A DNA stretch of 64,000 nucleotides, from the NCBI RefSeq assembly GCF_003987045.1, contig NZ_PIPZ01000001.1, positions 558,001 to 622,000 of the forward strand, in the 5' to 3' direction. The notes beneath the pieces were generated by a model, which was given only the letters and a program-made list of their open reading frames with translations, was not told the DNA's origin and ran no database searches. Positions within the stretch are counted from its first letter, which is position 1, and each line of letters begins with the position of its first letter. Positions 51,620-61,582 of this stretch are shown in pieces. This DNA comes from Pseudidiomarina marina. GTDB lineage: Bacteria; Pseudomonadota; Gammaproteobacteria; Enterobacterales; Alteromonadaceae. Both the position numbers and the translations under genes were made by a program.

Positions 51620-54001
51620 TTAAGCGTGATGCTCAGCTAGATACAACCAAGTTTCAACCACCGTGTCAGGGTTTAGTGATACTGAGTCAATGCCTTGCTC
51701 AACCAACCAGGCAGCAAAGTCAGCATGGTCTGATGGACCTTGGCCACAAATACCGACGTACTTGCCTTTCTTTTTCGCTGCTTGAATTGCCATAGCTAAC
51801 ATCGCTTTAACAGCTTCATTACGCTCATCAAATAAATGTGCAATGACGCCAGAGTCGCGATCGAGACCCAAAGTTAATTGGGTTAAATCGTTTGAACCAA
51901 TTGAGAAACCATCAAAAATATCAAGGAATTGCTCGGCTAATAGCGCATTCGATGGCAATTCGCACATCATGATCACCCGCAAACCATTTTCGCCCTGCAC
52001 TAAGCCTTGCTCTGCAAGCAATTCAATAACTTTTCGACCTTCTTCAAGGGTACGAACGAATGGAATCATGACCTCAACATTGGTCAGTCCCATATCATTA
52101 CGCACGCGCTTGATGGCGTCACATTCCATCGCAAAACAATCACGGAATTCTTCTGAAATATAACGTGAAGCGCCACGGAAACCGAGCATTGGGTTTTCTT
52201 CATGCGGTTCGTACTGACGTCCGCCAACCAAGTTCGCATATTCGTTCGATTTGAAATCAGACATACGAACAATAACGCGCTCTGGTGAGAAAGCCGCAGC
52301 TAAGGTGGCAATGCCTTCGGTGAGCTTACCAACATAGTATTCGCGAGGGCTTTCGTAACCTGCCATATAACCACGAATTTGCTCTTGTAACTCTGGGCTC
52401 TGTTGGTCGAAGTTCAACAACGCTTTAGGATGCACACCAATCATACGATTGATAATGAACTCCAAACGCGCTAAACCAACGCCTGCATGCGGCAAGCTCG
52501 CAAAATCGAAGGCGCGATCTGGGTTACCCACGTTCATCATGATTTTTAACGGTAACGCTGGCATGTCGCCAACATCTGACGTGGTTACGTCAAACTCTAA
52601 CTCGCCGTTGTAGATGTAGCCTGTATCACCTTCAGCGCACGATACTGTTACCGCAGTACCAGCAACAATCTTGTCAGTGGCATCGCCACAGCCAACCACC
52701 GCCGGAATACCGAGCTCACGCGCAATAATTGCTGCATGGCAAGTACGCCCACCTCGGTTGGTCACAATCGCTGAAGCGCGCTTCATGATTGGTTCCCAAT
52801 CTGGGTCAGTCATGTCCGTAACCAAGACATCGCCTGGCTGCACTTTATCCATCTCTGAAATATCATTGAGAACCCGCGCAACACCCGCGCCAATCTTTTG
52901 ACCGATAGCACGACCTTCTGCCATCACGTCACTTTTTGCTTTCAATGCGTAGCGCTCAAGCGCTTGACCCGTTTTGTTCGACTGCACGGTTTCTGGTCGG
53001 GCTTGAACAATATAAAGTTTGCCGTCGATACCATCTTTCGCCCATTCGATATCCATTGGACGACCATAATGCTGCTCGATAATCACCGCTTGGCGAGCAA
53101 GCGCTTCAACTTCGTCGTCAGTTATCGAGAACTTGTCAGACAATTCTGCAGGGATATCGACAATTGAGGTTTGCTTGCCGTGGTCCGTTGCATCGGAATA
53201 AATCATTTGGATTTTTTTGCTACCCAAATTACGACGTAATACCGCTGGACGGTTCGCTTTGAGCGTTGGTTTATGCACATAAAACTCGTCAGGGTTTACT
53301 GCGCCCTGCACTACCATTTCACCCAAACCATACGATGAAGTAATGAAGACGACTTGATCAAAGCCTGACTCGGTATCAATTGAGAACATAACACCAGAAG
53401 CTGCAATATCACTGCGTACCATGCGTTGAATGCCCGCTGAAAGCGCAACACCACGGTGGTCATAGCCTTGGTGAACACGATAAGAAATTGCGCGGTCATT
53501 AAACAGTGAGGCGAATACGTGCTTGATCGCTTCCATGATCGCATCAATGCCGCGAACGTTTAGAAACGTTTCTTGTTGGCCCGCAAATGATGCATCTGGC
53601 ATATCTTCTGCGGTAGCCGAACTCCGAACAGCAAAACTGACTTCATCGTTACCACCGCTCAACTGCTCGTATGCAGCACGAATGGCTTGATCTAATTCAG
53701 GCTGGAAAGGGGTTTCGATAACCCATTGACGAATCTTTTTTCCGGCTTCTGCCAAAGCTTTCACGTCATCAGTATCAAGATCGTCCAAAATTTCATGAAT
53801 TCGTTCATTCACGCCACTTTGCTCGAGAAACTCATTGAATGCTTCTGCCGTAGTTGCAAATCCGTTTGGCACATCAACGCCAGCGCCTGCCAAATGACTT
53901 ATCATTTCGCCAAGCGATGCGTTTTTACCGCCCACGCGGCCGACGTCATTCATCCCTAATTGATCATACCAAAGCACATAATCTTGTACGTTATTCTGCA
54001 C
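51620..54001 (-). CDS. ppsA: Phosphoenolpyruvate synthase
   Basis: 793 residues from a GTG at 54001 with GAGGAA 8 nt upstream (E. coli PpsA 792). The frame stays open to 54118, but the extra residues show no similarity to the family. Order: ATP-grasp PPDK N-domain from [19 protein letters not shown], the swivelling phosphohistidine domain with [15 protein letters not shown], and a C-terminal PEP/pyruvate TIM barrel with the Cys-containing [14 protein letters not shown]. It makes PEP from pyruvate and ATP for gluconeogenesis. It is divergent from its regulator ppsR. Confidence 0.96.
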   Translation of the reverse strand: MQNNVQDYVLWYDQLGMNDVGRVGGKNASLGEMISHLAGAGVDVPNGFATTAEAFNEFLEQSGVNERIHEILDDLDTDDVKALAEAGKKIRQWVIETPFQPELDQAIRAAYEQLSGGNDEVSFAVRSSATAEDMPDASFAGQQETFLNVRGIDAIMEAIKHVFASLFNDRAISYRVHQGYDHRGVALSAGIQRMVRSDIAASGVMFSIDTESGFDQVVFITSSYGLGEMVVQGAVNPDEFYVHKPTLKANRPAVLRRNLGSKKIQMIYSDATDHGKQTSIVDIPAELSDKFSITDDEVEALARQAVIIEQHYGRPMDIEWAKDGIDGKLYIVQARPETVQSNKTGQALERYALKAKSDVMAEGRAIGQKIGAGVARVLNDISEMDKVQPGDVLVTDMTDPDWEPIMKRASAIVTNRGGRTCHAAIIARELGIPAVVGCGDATDKIVAGTAVTVSCAEGDTGYIYNGELEFDVTTSDVGDMPALPLKIMMNVGNPDRAFDFASLPHAGVGLARLEFIINRMIGVHPKALLNFDQQSPELQEQIRGYMAGYESPREYYVGKLTEGIATLAAAFSPERVIVRMSDFKSNEYANLVGGRQYEPHEENPMLGFRGASRYISEEFRDCFAMECDAIKRVRNDMGLTNVEVMIPFVRTLEEGRKVIELLAEQGLVQGENGLRVIMMCELPSNALLAEQFLDIFDGFSIGSNDLTQLTLGLDRDSGVIAHLFDERNEAVKAMLAMAIQAAKKKGKYVGICGQGPSDHADFAAWLVEQGIDSVSLNPDTVVETWLYLAEHHA

Positions 54002-54032
54002 GTTGAGTTCCTCGTGGAGTTTTAGCGTGACA

Positions 54033-54050
54033 CAGTCACTTAATTGACTG
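54033..54050. promoter_or_regulatory. 18-bp near-palindrome in the ppsA leader
   Basis: CAGTCACTTAATTGACTG matches its reverse complement at 16 of 18 positions. With the predicted ppsA -10 box at 54066-54071 it would lie at about +9 to +26 of the transcript, a good place for a repressor. It does not match the HexR or FruR consensus as I recall them. Confidence 0.5.
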
Positions 54051-54065
54051 CCCGGATGGCAATGT

Positions 54066-54094
54066 ATTTTACACACTGGGGCGTCACAAGTTAA
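54066..54094 (-). promoter_or_regulatory. Candidate ppsA promoter
   Basis: The minus strand shows TAAAAT (54066-54071) with a -35-like TTAACT (4 of 6 bases) 18 bp upstream. Transcription would start near 54059, about 60 bp before the GTG. Confidence 0.4.
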
Positions 54095-54132
54095 CATCTT
54101 ATCCACTTTTATCTGCAAGGATTACTGCCAAA

Positions 54133-54960
54133 ATGCGCACAATTTTTTACATTTCCGATGGCACAGCCCTAACTGCTGAAGCATTTGGCAAAGCCATGCT
54201 GTCGATGTTCCCATTAAAAGTCATCCATAAAACCCTGGCGTTTGTCGATACCATTGAAAAAGCAGAGCTGGCGGTCAATAAGATAAATCAAGCGTATCAA
54301 GAGTCTGGCGAGCGCCCAATTATCTTTCACACCTTTGTGAGTATTGATATTAAACGCGTAATTACCTCGTCAAAAGGCAGTTGCTATGATTTTCTTGATT
54401 ACTTTGTCGCGCCACTAAGTAAAGAACTCAACATGGCTGCTCAGCCCAAAACCCACCGTACTCACGGCATTCAAGAAAATAACGATGTCCGGGAAAACTA
54501 TGATTTTCGCATTGATGCGGTGAACTATACGTTAGCGAATGATGATGGCAGCAATATTTCTGACTATGACGAAGCGGATATTATTTTGCTTGGTGTTTCG
54601 CGTACGGGGAAAACCCCTACTAGTCTTTACTTAGCGCTACATTACGGAATTAAAGCAGCAAATTATCCATTGACTGAAGACGATAACATGGAGAATTTAC
54701 AGTTGCCTAAAGTGCTGAAACCCTACCGGCATAAAATTTACGGGTTGACGTTAGATCCGCAACGCTTGCATGAAATTCGCAGTAAGCGAAGAGAAGGTAG
54801 CCGTTATGCATCCATGCAGCAATGCCGTTATGAGTTGCAGGAGGTCGAGAAGATGTACCGCCGCGAGGCCATTCCATTTCTCGACTCAACCCGTTTTTCT
54901 GTGGAAGAGATTGCTGCGAAAATTCTTGCAGAAACCAATCTCGAACGGCACCGTTTTTAA
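54133..54960 (+). CDS. ppsR: PEP synthase regulatory protein PpsR (kinase/pyrophosphorylase)
   Basis: 275 residues (E. coli 277). It starts [15 protein letters not shown], with the P-loop GVSRTGKT at residues 154-161 and the DUF299 C-terminal RRE motif region. PpsR switches PEP synthase off and on by ADP-dependent phosphorylation and phosphate-dependent dephosphorylation of a threonine beside its catalytic histidine. It is divergent from ppsA, as in E. coli. Its TAA overlaps the stop of the convergent DUF1338 gene by 4 nt inside an inverted repeat (54945-54970). Confidence 0.95.
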   Translation: MRTIFYISDGTALTAEAFGKAMLSMFPLKVIHKTLAFVDTIEKAELAVNKINQAYQESGERPIIFHTFVSIDIKRVITSSKGSCYDFLDYFVAPLSKELNMAAQPKTHRTHGIQENNDVRENYDFRIDAVNYTLANDDGSNISDYDEADIILLGVSRTGKTPTSLYLALHYGIKAANYPLTEDDNMENLQLPKVLKPYRHKIYGLTLDPQRLHEIRSKRREGSRYASMQQCRYELQEVEKMYRREAIPFLDSTRFSVEEIAAKILAETNLERHRF

Positions 54961-55787
54961 GCGCTGCCGTCTTGCTCCGCGCTGGCATCAGCGCGAGCAT
55001 TGGTGCTTTCAAAGATTTTATCCGCCGACGCTGCGACAAACCCAGTATACAATTGGTTTGGAGCAACTTCGTAACGTTTAGCGAACTCATAGAAACAGCT
55101 TGGAACAACCTTTTCCATATCGCTAAAACGCACTGCTGTGTGGTCGGCCATCGTCGATGATTGCTCGAGAAAAACCTCACGCGAACCTTTAATTTCACCA
55201 CCAGAGGTATTCAAACGGAAACCAGCTTGTTTCAGCGTTTCATTTACTTGCTCAAGTGATTCGTAATCTGGTAGCTCATTTACATTGACTGTGAAGTGGT
55301 TTGCACGGAAACCAAACGCCGCCATCCAAGCTGCGTATTCGCTCTCTTCTAGCAACTGTTCATAGTCGGTGCTACTAATTTGCCAATGCGCACCTGAATA
55401 CAAAAACTCTGGTTTGGCAACATCTGCAGCATCAATTTGAGCAACCAATGATTTTACAATACGTTGCAGCTCAGGCGAGAATTCCTCAACCAGCAACTCA
55501 GATATAAAAATCTTCGGTAATGTTGGATCGCTATGCTCAAAGTGTTTCGCGACGAGCTTTTTCGCTTCAAAAGCATAATCGCCACAAGCTTTGTAACCCA
55601 TGGCTTCAAAATGCTTTGCCAGCGTTTCTAACCGCACTGGAGCCAAGTTAAAAGTACGAAACGCAACGTGATCATTAATGATTGAACGACCTTGACCAAG
55701 CACTTGATGTACCTTTGCTGCCGAAGGCGTCAACTTAATGTAGTCATTCCATAAATTGTCAAAAAACTGTTCAACAGAGTGTGACAT
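54957..55787 (-). CDS. DUF1338 family protein (2-oxoadipate dioxygenase/decarboxylase-like)
   Basis: 276 residues from the ATG at 55787; a TTG two codons upstream has better ribosome-site spacing and is an alternative. Family features: DHVAFRTFN with a likely metal-binding His40, and [10 protein letters not shown] with a second His. DUF1338 is a VOC-related Fe(II) enzyme family whose characterised long member (HglS) converts 2-oxoadipate to 2-hydroxyglutarate in lysine breakdown. This short form is about 190 residues shorter, so its substrate is uncertain. Neighbouring ydiJ could use D-2-hydroxyglutarate, which is suggestive only. Confidence 0.78.
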   Translation of the reverse strand: MSHSVEQFFDNLWNDYIKLTPSAAKVHQVLGQGRSIINDHVAFRTFNLAPVRLETLAKHFEAMGYKACGDYAFEAKKLVAKHFEHSDPTLPKIFISELLVEEFSPELQRIVKSLVAQIDAADVAKPEFLYSGAHWQISSTDYEQLLEESEYAAWMAAFGFRANHFTVNVNELPDYESLEQVNETLKQAGFRLNTSGGEIKGSREVFLEQSSTMADHTAVRFSDMEKVVPSCFYEFAKRYEVAPNQLYTGFVAASADKIFESTNARADASAEQDGSA

Positions 55788-55815
55788 ATACAACTAAACC
55801 TCGAAAATGTCAGAG

Positions 55816-57174
55816 TTAACCGCGACCTTGCCGCGCATCTTTTAGCGATTCGGCAACCAGAAACGCCAATTCTAACACTTGATCAGCATTCAAGCGAGGA
55901 TCACATTGTGTGCGATAGCGCTGCGTTAAATCTCTTTCGCTAATTTGGTAGGCGCCCCCAGTACATTCGGTCACATCCTCACCGGTCATTTCTAAATGAA
56001 CGCCGCCCGGATATGTTCCCTCTGCCTGATGTACCGCGAAAAACTGGCGTAATTCTTGGTGAATTGCATCAAAGTTGCGTGTTTTAAGACCATTTTCAGC
56101 TTTTACCGTGTTGCCATGCATTGGGTCACTCGACCAAACCACATGGCGACCTTCAGCTTTGACGCGACGCACAATAGCAGGCAACGCCTCCGCCAGTGTA
56201 TTTGCACCCATACGGGTAATCAGGGTCATACGCCCAGGTTCATTACCTGGGTTCAGTACATCTAACAATCGAATCACATCGTCAGGATGTGTTGTTGGCC
56301 CGATTTTCACACCTAGTGGGTTATGAATGCCGCGCATGAATTCCACATGCGCATGATCGAGCTGCCGCGTGCGCTCGCCAATCCAAACCATATGTGCCGA
56401 ACAATCGTAAGGCAGGCCCGTTAACGTATCAGTGCGAGTTAATGCTTCTTCGTACGGCAGTAACAGTGCTTCGTGCGAAGTAAATAGCTGGGTCTCGTGG
56501 ATGGTGGCGTTGCTCTGGGCGTTAATGCCGAGAACTTCCATGAACTTCAATGCCGACTGAATCTGCTCTGCAACTCTCAGATACTGTTCTTTAAGCGGAT
56601 TCGCTTCAACGAAACTCATGTTCCATTTGTGCACCTTGTGCAGATCAGCTAAACCACCCTGCGCAAACGCGCGCAGCAGGTTTAGCGTAGCCGCAGAATG
56701 ATGGTAAGCATTGATCATCCGCTGCGGGTCGGGTTCACGCGCTTCTGCAGTGAAATCGGCACCATTGATAATATCGCCACGGTAGCTCGGTAGAGCCACG
56801 CCATCCACCGTCTCGAAATCACTCGAACGCGGTTTAGCGTACTGACCTGCCATGCGCGCAACCTTGGTGACCGGACACGAACCGGCAAAGGTCAGTACTA
56901 CCGCCATTTGCAGAATTACCTTGAACGTGTCGCGAATTTTCGGTGCAGTGAAATCGCTAAACGTTTCGGCACAATCGCCGCCTTGCAATAAAAAGCCATG
57001 ACCTTGACTGACCCGCCCCAACTGACTCCGCAATGCACGAATCTCTTCCGCAAATACCAACGGCGGGAAGGTTTTCAACTGCTGCTCAACCTGCTGCAAC
57101 GCGGTCTTCGACGCATAATTCGGTTGTTGCTGAATAGCTTTATCCCGCCAGCTACGGGCACTCCAATTAGTCAT
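55816..57174 (-). CDS. Class II 3-deoxy-7-phosphoheptulonate (DAHP) synthase
   Basis: 452 residues, typical of the plant-type (AroA-II) family. Motifs: [37 protein letters not shown] and [16 protein letters not shown]. It condenses PEP with erythrose 4-phosphate in the first step of the shikimate pathway. AAGGA lies 5 nt before the ATG. In E. coli the gene next to ppsR is aroH, a class I DAHP synthase of unrelated sequence; here a class II enzyme occupies nearly the same place. No feedback (ACT or chorismate mutase) domain is fused. Confidence 0.95.
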   Translation of the reverse strand: MTNWSARSWRDKAIQQQPNYASKTALQQVEQQLKTFPPLVFAEEIRALRSQLGRVSQGHGFLLQGGDCAETFSDFTAPKIRDTFKVILQMAVVLTFAGSCPVTKVARMAGQYAKPRSSDFETVDGVALPSYRGDIINGADFTAEAREPDPQRMINAYHHSAATLNLLRAFAQGGLADLHKVHKWNMSFVEANPLKEQYLRVAEQIQSALKFMEVLGINAQSNATIHETQLFTSHEALLLPYEEALTRTDTLTGLPYDCSAHMVWIGERTRQLDHAHVEFMRGIHNPLGVKIGPTTHPDDVIRLLDVLNPGNEPGRMTLITRMGANTLAEALPAIVRRVKAEGRHVVWSSDPMHGNTVKAENGLKTRNFDAIHQELRQFFAVHQAEGTYPGGVHLEMTGEDVTECTGGAYQISERDLTQRYRTQCDPRLNADQVLELAFLVAESLKDARQGRG

Positions 57175-57190
57175 GACATTCCTTAAATAA

Positions 57191-58063
57191 TTATAAATTT
57201 TCTAATGCACGAATACGTTTGGCAAGTGGTGGATGACTCATAAACAATTCACTAAAACTGCGCTTACTTTGAATTCCAAACGCCATCATCGAGCCATCGA
57301 GGGTCGATTCTTGTGCACCTTGCAAACGACGTAACGCAGCAATCATTTTTTGCTTACCAACCAAACTTGCTGAACCAGCATCAGCTCGAAACTCGCGTTG
57401 ACGTGAGAACCACATCACAATAACACTTGCCAAAATGCCGAATACTAATTCAAGCACCATAACGATACCAAAATACGCTAAACCACCGAGGCCTTGGCCA
57501 TTTTGCGAGTTACTGCGCGTTGCGTTATCGATGACGCCTGCAATTACCCGAGCGAAAAAGATAACAAACGTGTTCACAACACCCTGAATTAAGGTCAGCG
57601 TCACCATATCACCATTAGCAATATGACTCACTTCATGTGCCAGTACCGCCTCAACCTCATCTTGGTTCATTGAGCGTAGTAACCCAGTGCTCACCGCAAC
57701 TAACGAGCTATTCTTACTCGCGCCGGTTGCGAATGCATTGGGTTCTGGCGAATCATAGATAGCTACCTCGGGCATTGGAATGCCGGCTTTTTGCGCTTGC
57801 GTCGCGATCGTATTTACAAGCCATTGTTCAGTGCCATTGCGCGGTTGATTAATCACTTGGGCACCTACCGAGCGTTTAGCGAGCCACTTCGACATCGCCA
57901 ACGAAATAAAAGCGCCACCAAAGCCAAACAGCGCAGCAAATATAAATAATCCTTGGTATTGGGTCGGTTCGACTCCCAGCGCAGGGAGCACGAGATTCAT
58001 CACCACACCCAAAACGAGTAAAATCGCCAAGTTTGTTGCTAAAAACAGAGCAATCCGAAACAT
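57191..58063 (-). CDS. htpX: Membrane zinc protease HtpX
   Basis: 290 residues (E. coli 293). Two N-terminal helices are followed by the zinc motif HEVSH (143-147) and two further helices downstream. It degrades damaged inner-membrane proteins together with FtsH. GAGG lies 9 nt before the ATG. A heat-shock-like promoter (58104-58131) lies upstream. It ends 16 bp before the DAHP synthase gene, so read-through is possible. Confidence 0.95.
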   Translation of the reverse strand: MFRIALFLATNLAILLVLGVVMNLVLPALGVEPTQYQGLFIFAALFGFGGAFISLAMSKWLAKRSVGAQVINQPRNGTEQWLVNTIATQAQKAGIPMPEVAIYDSPEPNAFATGASKNSSLVAVSTGLLRSMNQDEVEAVLAHEVSHIANGDMVTLTLIQGVVNTFVIFFARVIAGVIDNATRSNSQNGQGLGGLAYFGIVMVLELVFGILASVIVMWFSRQREFRADAGSASLVGKQKMIAALRRLQGAQESTLDGSMMAFGIQSKRSFSELFMSHPPLAKRIRALENL

Positions 58064-58103
58064 TTCTCAAAACCTCACAATGACCTCAACGGATACCACG
58101 ATT

Positions 58104-58131
58104 TATAAGGGCGTTAGCCTTGAAATACAAG
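58104..58131 (-). promoter_or_regulatory. Possible sigma-32 type promoter of htpX
   Basis: The minus strand has CTTGTAT (58125-58131), a 13-bp spacer and CCCTTATA (58104-58111), similar to the sigma-32 pattern CTTGAAA-N13-CCCATNT. The -35 part overlaps an inverted repeat (AGCCTTG-AAATA-CAAGGCT). Confidence 0.4.
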
Positions 58132-58213
58132 GCTTTTAGAATGTTTTTTGATAACTATTTTGATACCCTTTCACAACCAAACCTTTTGCGAGCCGAACGA
58201 AGGAGAAAAATCA

Positions 58214-58918
58214 ATGGCTGACGCTCAAATTCTATTACTAAGCAGTTCAAGAGCTGGCGACAGCGACTACCTTGCTCCATGCATCAAACCTATTACTGAG
58301 CACTGCGGCCAACGTCGCATCTTATTTATTCCCTATGCTGGCGTCGGCTTCTCTCATGCCGCTTACACCGAGAAAGTGCGCGCAGCACTCGCTCCAGCTG
58401 GCATTGAGATATACGGAATTGAGTCGGAAACAGATCCCGTTACTGCTATCAAACATGCTGAAGCTATTATGGTTGGTGGTGGAAACACTTTTCAGTTACT
58501 TGCCAAACTGTATGAAAATAAGCTGATTGCACCTATTAGAGCAGCAGTAAAATCAGGCATCCCCTATATTGGTTGGAGTGCTGGCTCAAACATCGCCGGT
58601 TTAAGTATTCGTACCACGAACGATATGCCGATTATTGAACCACCCTCGTTTCAAGCATTAAATCTTGTTCCTGTGCAGTTAAATCCTCATTATACCGATT
58701 ATCAACCACCAGGCTTTCATGGCGAAACCCGCGATCAACGTCTCGGCGAGTTCATGGCAATCGAGCCGAATACGCCGATTATTGCAATTCCTGAGGGTGC
58801 TTATCTGCGCATCAACGGTGCTCAAATGCACTACTTTGGCGATGCACCAGGTTATGTTTTTAAGGGCGGTATTAAACAACCAATAATGCCAGAGCAAGCC
58901 TGTTCTCAATGGTTATAA
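58214..58918 (+). CDS. pepE: Dipeptidase E (aspartyl dipeptidase, S51 family)
   Basis: 234 residues from the ATG at 58214, which follows AAGGAG by 9 nt. The frame is open to 58148 but that part is not conserved. The nucleophile Ser122 is in GWSAGSN, and the GGGNTFQL loop and a downstream His/Glu complete the S51 site. It hydrolyses N-terminal Asp-X dipeptides in the cytoplasm. The last 6 nt overlap the convergent bioD. Confidence 0.93.
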   Translation: MADAQILLLSSSRAGDSDYLAPCIKPITEHCGQRRILFIPYAGVGFSHAAYTEKVRAALAPAGIEIYGIESETDPVTAIKHAEAIMVGGGNTFQLLAKLYENKLIAPIRAAVKSGIPYIGWSAGSNIAGLSIRTTNDMPIIEPPSFQALNLVPVQLNPHYTDYQPPGFHGETRDQRLGEFMAIEPNTPIIAIPEGAYLRINGAQMHYFGDAPGYVFKGGIKQPIMPEQACSQWL

Positions 58919-59647
58919 ATGTAGCATTGCCAGGTTAAGGTGTTCCGCAAGTGTCGTTTCATCCAGGTTTGAGTGAAACGGCACTTCGCCTATACAAGGC
59001 GCATCGATCATCCGCTTCAGAGTCTCTAAACTTTCTTGGTAATGTGCCATTTGAACTTTCTGTGGCTGATTCGCAATCCATCCTGCTAGTTTTAGACCGC
59101 TTCGTTGTATCGCTTCTACCGTCAATAAAGCATGATTCAAACAGCCAAGTTTCATACCGATAACCAACAACACCTGAGCTTGTAAATGTTTAGCAACGTC
59201 AGCCAGAGATTCTTTTTCGTTCAGCGGTACAAGCCAACCACCCGCGCCTTCTATCAGCACTAACTCATGTTGCTTGGACTCATGTTCGGCAATCATTGCA
59301 GATTCAAGTTTGGCGATAATGCTGCTTACGGTTGGCTCGCTTTTTACTTGCGAGGCGGCAATGTGGGGTGCAATTGGCGGCGCATAACAATATGGGTTCA
59401 CCTTGGAATAATTTTCATGGTTTAACTCAATAGCGCATGCGTTCATCAGGTTTAACGCATCACTATTGCGCAATTGTCCATCAACCAACTCGGCGCCAGC
59501 TGCAACAGGTTTAAACGGCCAAACTCGATACCCTTGACCACGCAGTGCATGTAGCAACGCACTTGCACAGGTAGTTTTCCCTGCATCAGTATCGGTGCCC
59601 GTCACAAACAAATATGCCGGCCTTTTAATTCCATTATTAACAATCAT
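58913..59647 (-). CDS. bioD: Dethiobiotin synthetase BioD
   Basis: 244 residues. The P-loop GTDTDAGKTT is near the N-terminus, followed by FKPVAAGAE and the substrate region EGAGGWLVPLN. It closes the ureido ring of dethiobiotin using ATP and CO2. It is the last gene of bioBFCD, 2 bp after bioC. Confidence 0.94.
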   Translation of the reverse strand: MIVNNGIKRPAYLFVTGTDTDAGKTTCASALLHALRGQGYRVWPFKPVAAGAELVDGQLRNSDALNLMNACAIELNHENYSKVNPYCYAPPIAPHIAASQVKSEPTVSSIIAKLESAMIAEHESKQHELVLIEGAGGWLVPLNEKESLADVAKHLQAQVLLVIGMKLGCLNHALLTVEAIQRSGLKLAGWIANQPQKVQMAHYQESLETLKRMIDAPCIGEVPFHSNLDETTLAEHLNLAMLHL

Positions 59648-59649
59648 GA

Positions 59650-60435
59650 TTAACCTTTAGTTAATTTAATAAAGCCTATTGTCCACATTAATGGCAGCGC
59701 GCCGTCACTAGTGCGATGAGTCTCCATAGCGGTTTCAACCTGGCTAAGGCTCTTTTTGGTCAGCGCTTGTTGAGGCTGTGGTTGGTAGTTGGCACCTATG
59801 CCTTTGAGGTCATACAACATGCCACGCACACTTTGATATGGCACCGTTACTTGCTCAACCTCAAATTGCACAGTTACCCCATCAAGCGAACTGAGAATAT
59901 GTTGTAAGGTTGCGGCTGTGTAGAATCGGTTGTGCCGTGCGGCGCCAGTATATTGCTTAAAGTAATCGGCGAGCGGTAATAATGATCCCGCTAACACCGT
60001 ACTGGCAACGATACACCCCGAAGGACGTACTGCCTGAAGCCAATGATTTAATGTCGCAGCCAAATCATCAGCCCATTGCACCGCAAGGTTTGCGTAAATT
60101 GTATCAATAGATGCGGCGCCAAACGGTAATTGCTCAAGATCGGCTCGCAGCCATAGGTTACTAGGATAATTGCGTTGCGCCTCACTCAGCATACCTGCAG
60201 CGATATCAAGACCAATGTAGTCATTTGTACGCGCCAGCAGCGCATCTGTATTTACCGCAGGGCCACAGCCGATGTCCGCTGTCACACCGGTCGTTACAGG
60301 TAACCAATCGAGTAACTTGGCCGCACACCAACGTTGTAAGCCATTATGATGCTGATAGGATTGTGCGGCGCGACTAAAATACGCTGCTATCTTTTGTTTA
60401 TGCGACGGCTCTTGAAGCGAGAGAACAGAAATCAC
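59650..60435 (-). CDS. bioC: Malonyl-ACP O-methyltransferase BioC
   Basis: 261 residues with a GTG start whose GTGA overlaps the bioF stop by 4 nt. SAM-binding motif I is TADIGCGPAVNTDALL, followed by YIGLDIAAGMLSEA. It methylates malonyl-ACP to begin pimeloyl-ACP synthesis in biotin formation. Its place between bioF and bioD is the standard order. Confidence 0.93.
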   Translation of the reverse strand: MISVLSLQEPSHKQKIAAYFSRAAQSYQHHNGLQRWCAAKLLDWLPVTTGVTADIGCGPAVNTDALLARTNDYIGLDIAAGMLSEAQRNYPSNLWLRADLEQLPFGAASIDTIYANLAVQWADDLAATLNHWLQAVRPSGCIVASTVLAGSLLPLADYFKQYTGAARHNRFYTAATLQHILSSLDGVTVQFEVEQVTVPYQSVRGMLYDLKGIGANYQPQPQQALTKKSLSQVETAMETHRTSDGALPLMWTIGFIKLTKG

Positions 60436-61565
60436 GAGGTTATCTCTGCTCTATCCAGTGAATCTCGACTTGCAACTAAAGCTGCTACGAGATGATCAAT
60501 TTGAGCTCTCGAGTGCGTTGCAGCAATGGTCATGCGCAGTCGTGAGCTTCCTCGCGGCACGGTTGGCGGACGAATCACGCCACACTGAATACCATGGGTC
60601 TTTAGCGCTTGCCCCCAAGCCATCGCTTTAGCATCCTCACCAACAATCAGTGTTTGAATGGCGTGATGGCTATCGCCAATCGGCAAGCCATGCAGTCGAC
60701 AGCACTCACGAAAATAACCAATATTATCGTTTAAGCGCTGGCGAAGCGTTGTGCCTTCCGTATTTGCCACAACATCAATCGCAGTGCTTACGGCAAGTGC
60801 TTGCGCAGCCGGCATCGCCGTTGAATAAATAAATTCTCGCGCATGATTCGTTAAATAATCAATAATCAGCGATGAGCCCACAATTGCGGCACCCATAACG
60901 CCTAACCCCTTGCCAAACGTAATCGTTAGTAATGGTACTTGGGCCGCACTAAGCTGTCCTGCCACGCTGCGACCGTCATCACCACAAACACCAATACCGT
61001 GTGCATCATCAATCCACAAGTCAGCCTGCAACTGCGCGAGTTCGGTTAATGGCGCCCTATCACCATCCATACTGAAAACGCTCTCGGTTACTAATAAATT
61101 CGCTTCCTTTGACAACAATAACTGCTTCGCGTGAGCTACATCATTATGATGAAATCGCTTCCAATGATCGAAATGTCGCACCCCATCAATCAATGAGGCA
61201 TGACTTAGTTTGTCCAGCACGACGCGTTGATACATTGGTGCCAACACGTGCATCGCGCATTGATTTGCGGCAAACCCACTACTAAACAACAACGCATCTT
61301 CGCGTTCCAACCATTGCGCCAGCTGTTCACGCAAATACGCATGCGGCGCTTGATAGCCACTAACCAGCGGCGAAGCCCCACTGCTAGTGCCATATTGATG
61401 AATACCTTCGGCATACGCGGCTTTAACCCTCGGGTGCGAGGATAGCCCGAGATAATCATTGCTTCCGAATTGCACTTCGCTCGATTGACGTTGTGTCAAC
61501 GTTCGATATCGATGCTGCTGACGCAATTGATTCAGTTGAGATGAAAGCTGATTTGCAATATGCAT
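60432..61565 (-). CDS. bioF: 8-amino-7-oxononanoate synthase BioF
   Basis: 377 residues from the ATG at 61565, or 384 from a TTG at 61586 whose TTGA overlaps the bioB stop; neither has a strong ribosome-binding site. PLP-enzyme features: DDAHGIGVCG and the PLP lysine in TFGKGLGVMGAAIVG. It joins pimeloyl-ACP and alanine to give the biotin precursor KAPA. Confidence 0.94.
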   Translation of the reverse strand: MHIANQLSSQLNQLRQQHRYRTLTQRQSSEVQFGSNDYLGLSSHPRVKAAYAEGIHQYGTSSGASPLVSGYQAPHAYLREQLAQWLEREDALLFSSGFAANQCAMHVLAPMYQRVVLDKLSHASLIDGVRHFDHWKRFHHNDVAHAKQLLLSKEANLLVTESVFSMDGDRAPLTELAQLQADLWIDDAHGIGVCGDDGRSVAGQLSAAQVPLLTITFGKGLGVMGAAIVGSSLIIDYLTNHAREFIYSTAMPAAQALAVSTAIDVVANTEGTTLRQRLNDNIGYFRECCRLHGLPIGDSHHAIQTLIVGEDAKAMAWGQALKTHGIQCGVIRPPTVPRGSSRLRMTIAATHSRAQIDHLVAALVASRDSLDRAEITS

Positions 61566-61582
61566 AAACCCAACAGGCCTAC

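Noticed and set aside
54002-54118. 39-residue N-terminal extension of ppsA
   Set aside because: The family starts near the GTG at 54001, which has a good ribosome-binding site; the extension would cover the predicted promoter and palindrome.
58113-58137. Plus-strand hairpin followed by TTTT as a terminator
   Set aside because: No plus-strand gene lies upstream for several kilobases (htpX, the DAHP synthase and the DUF1338 gene are on the minus strand), so it is more likely part of the htpX/pepE promoter region.
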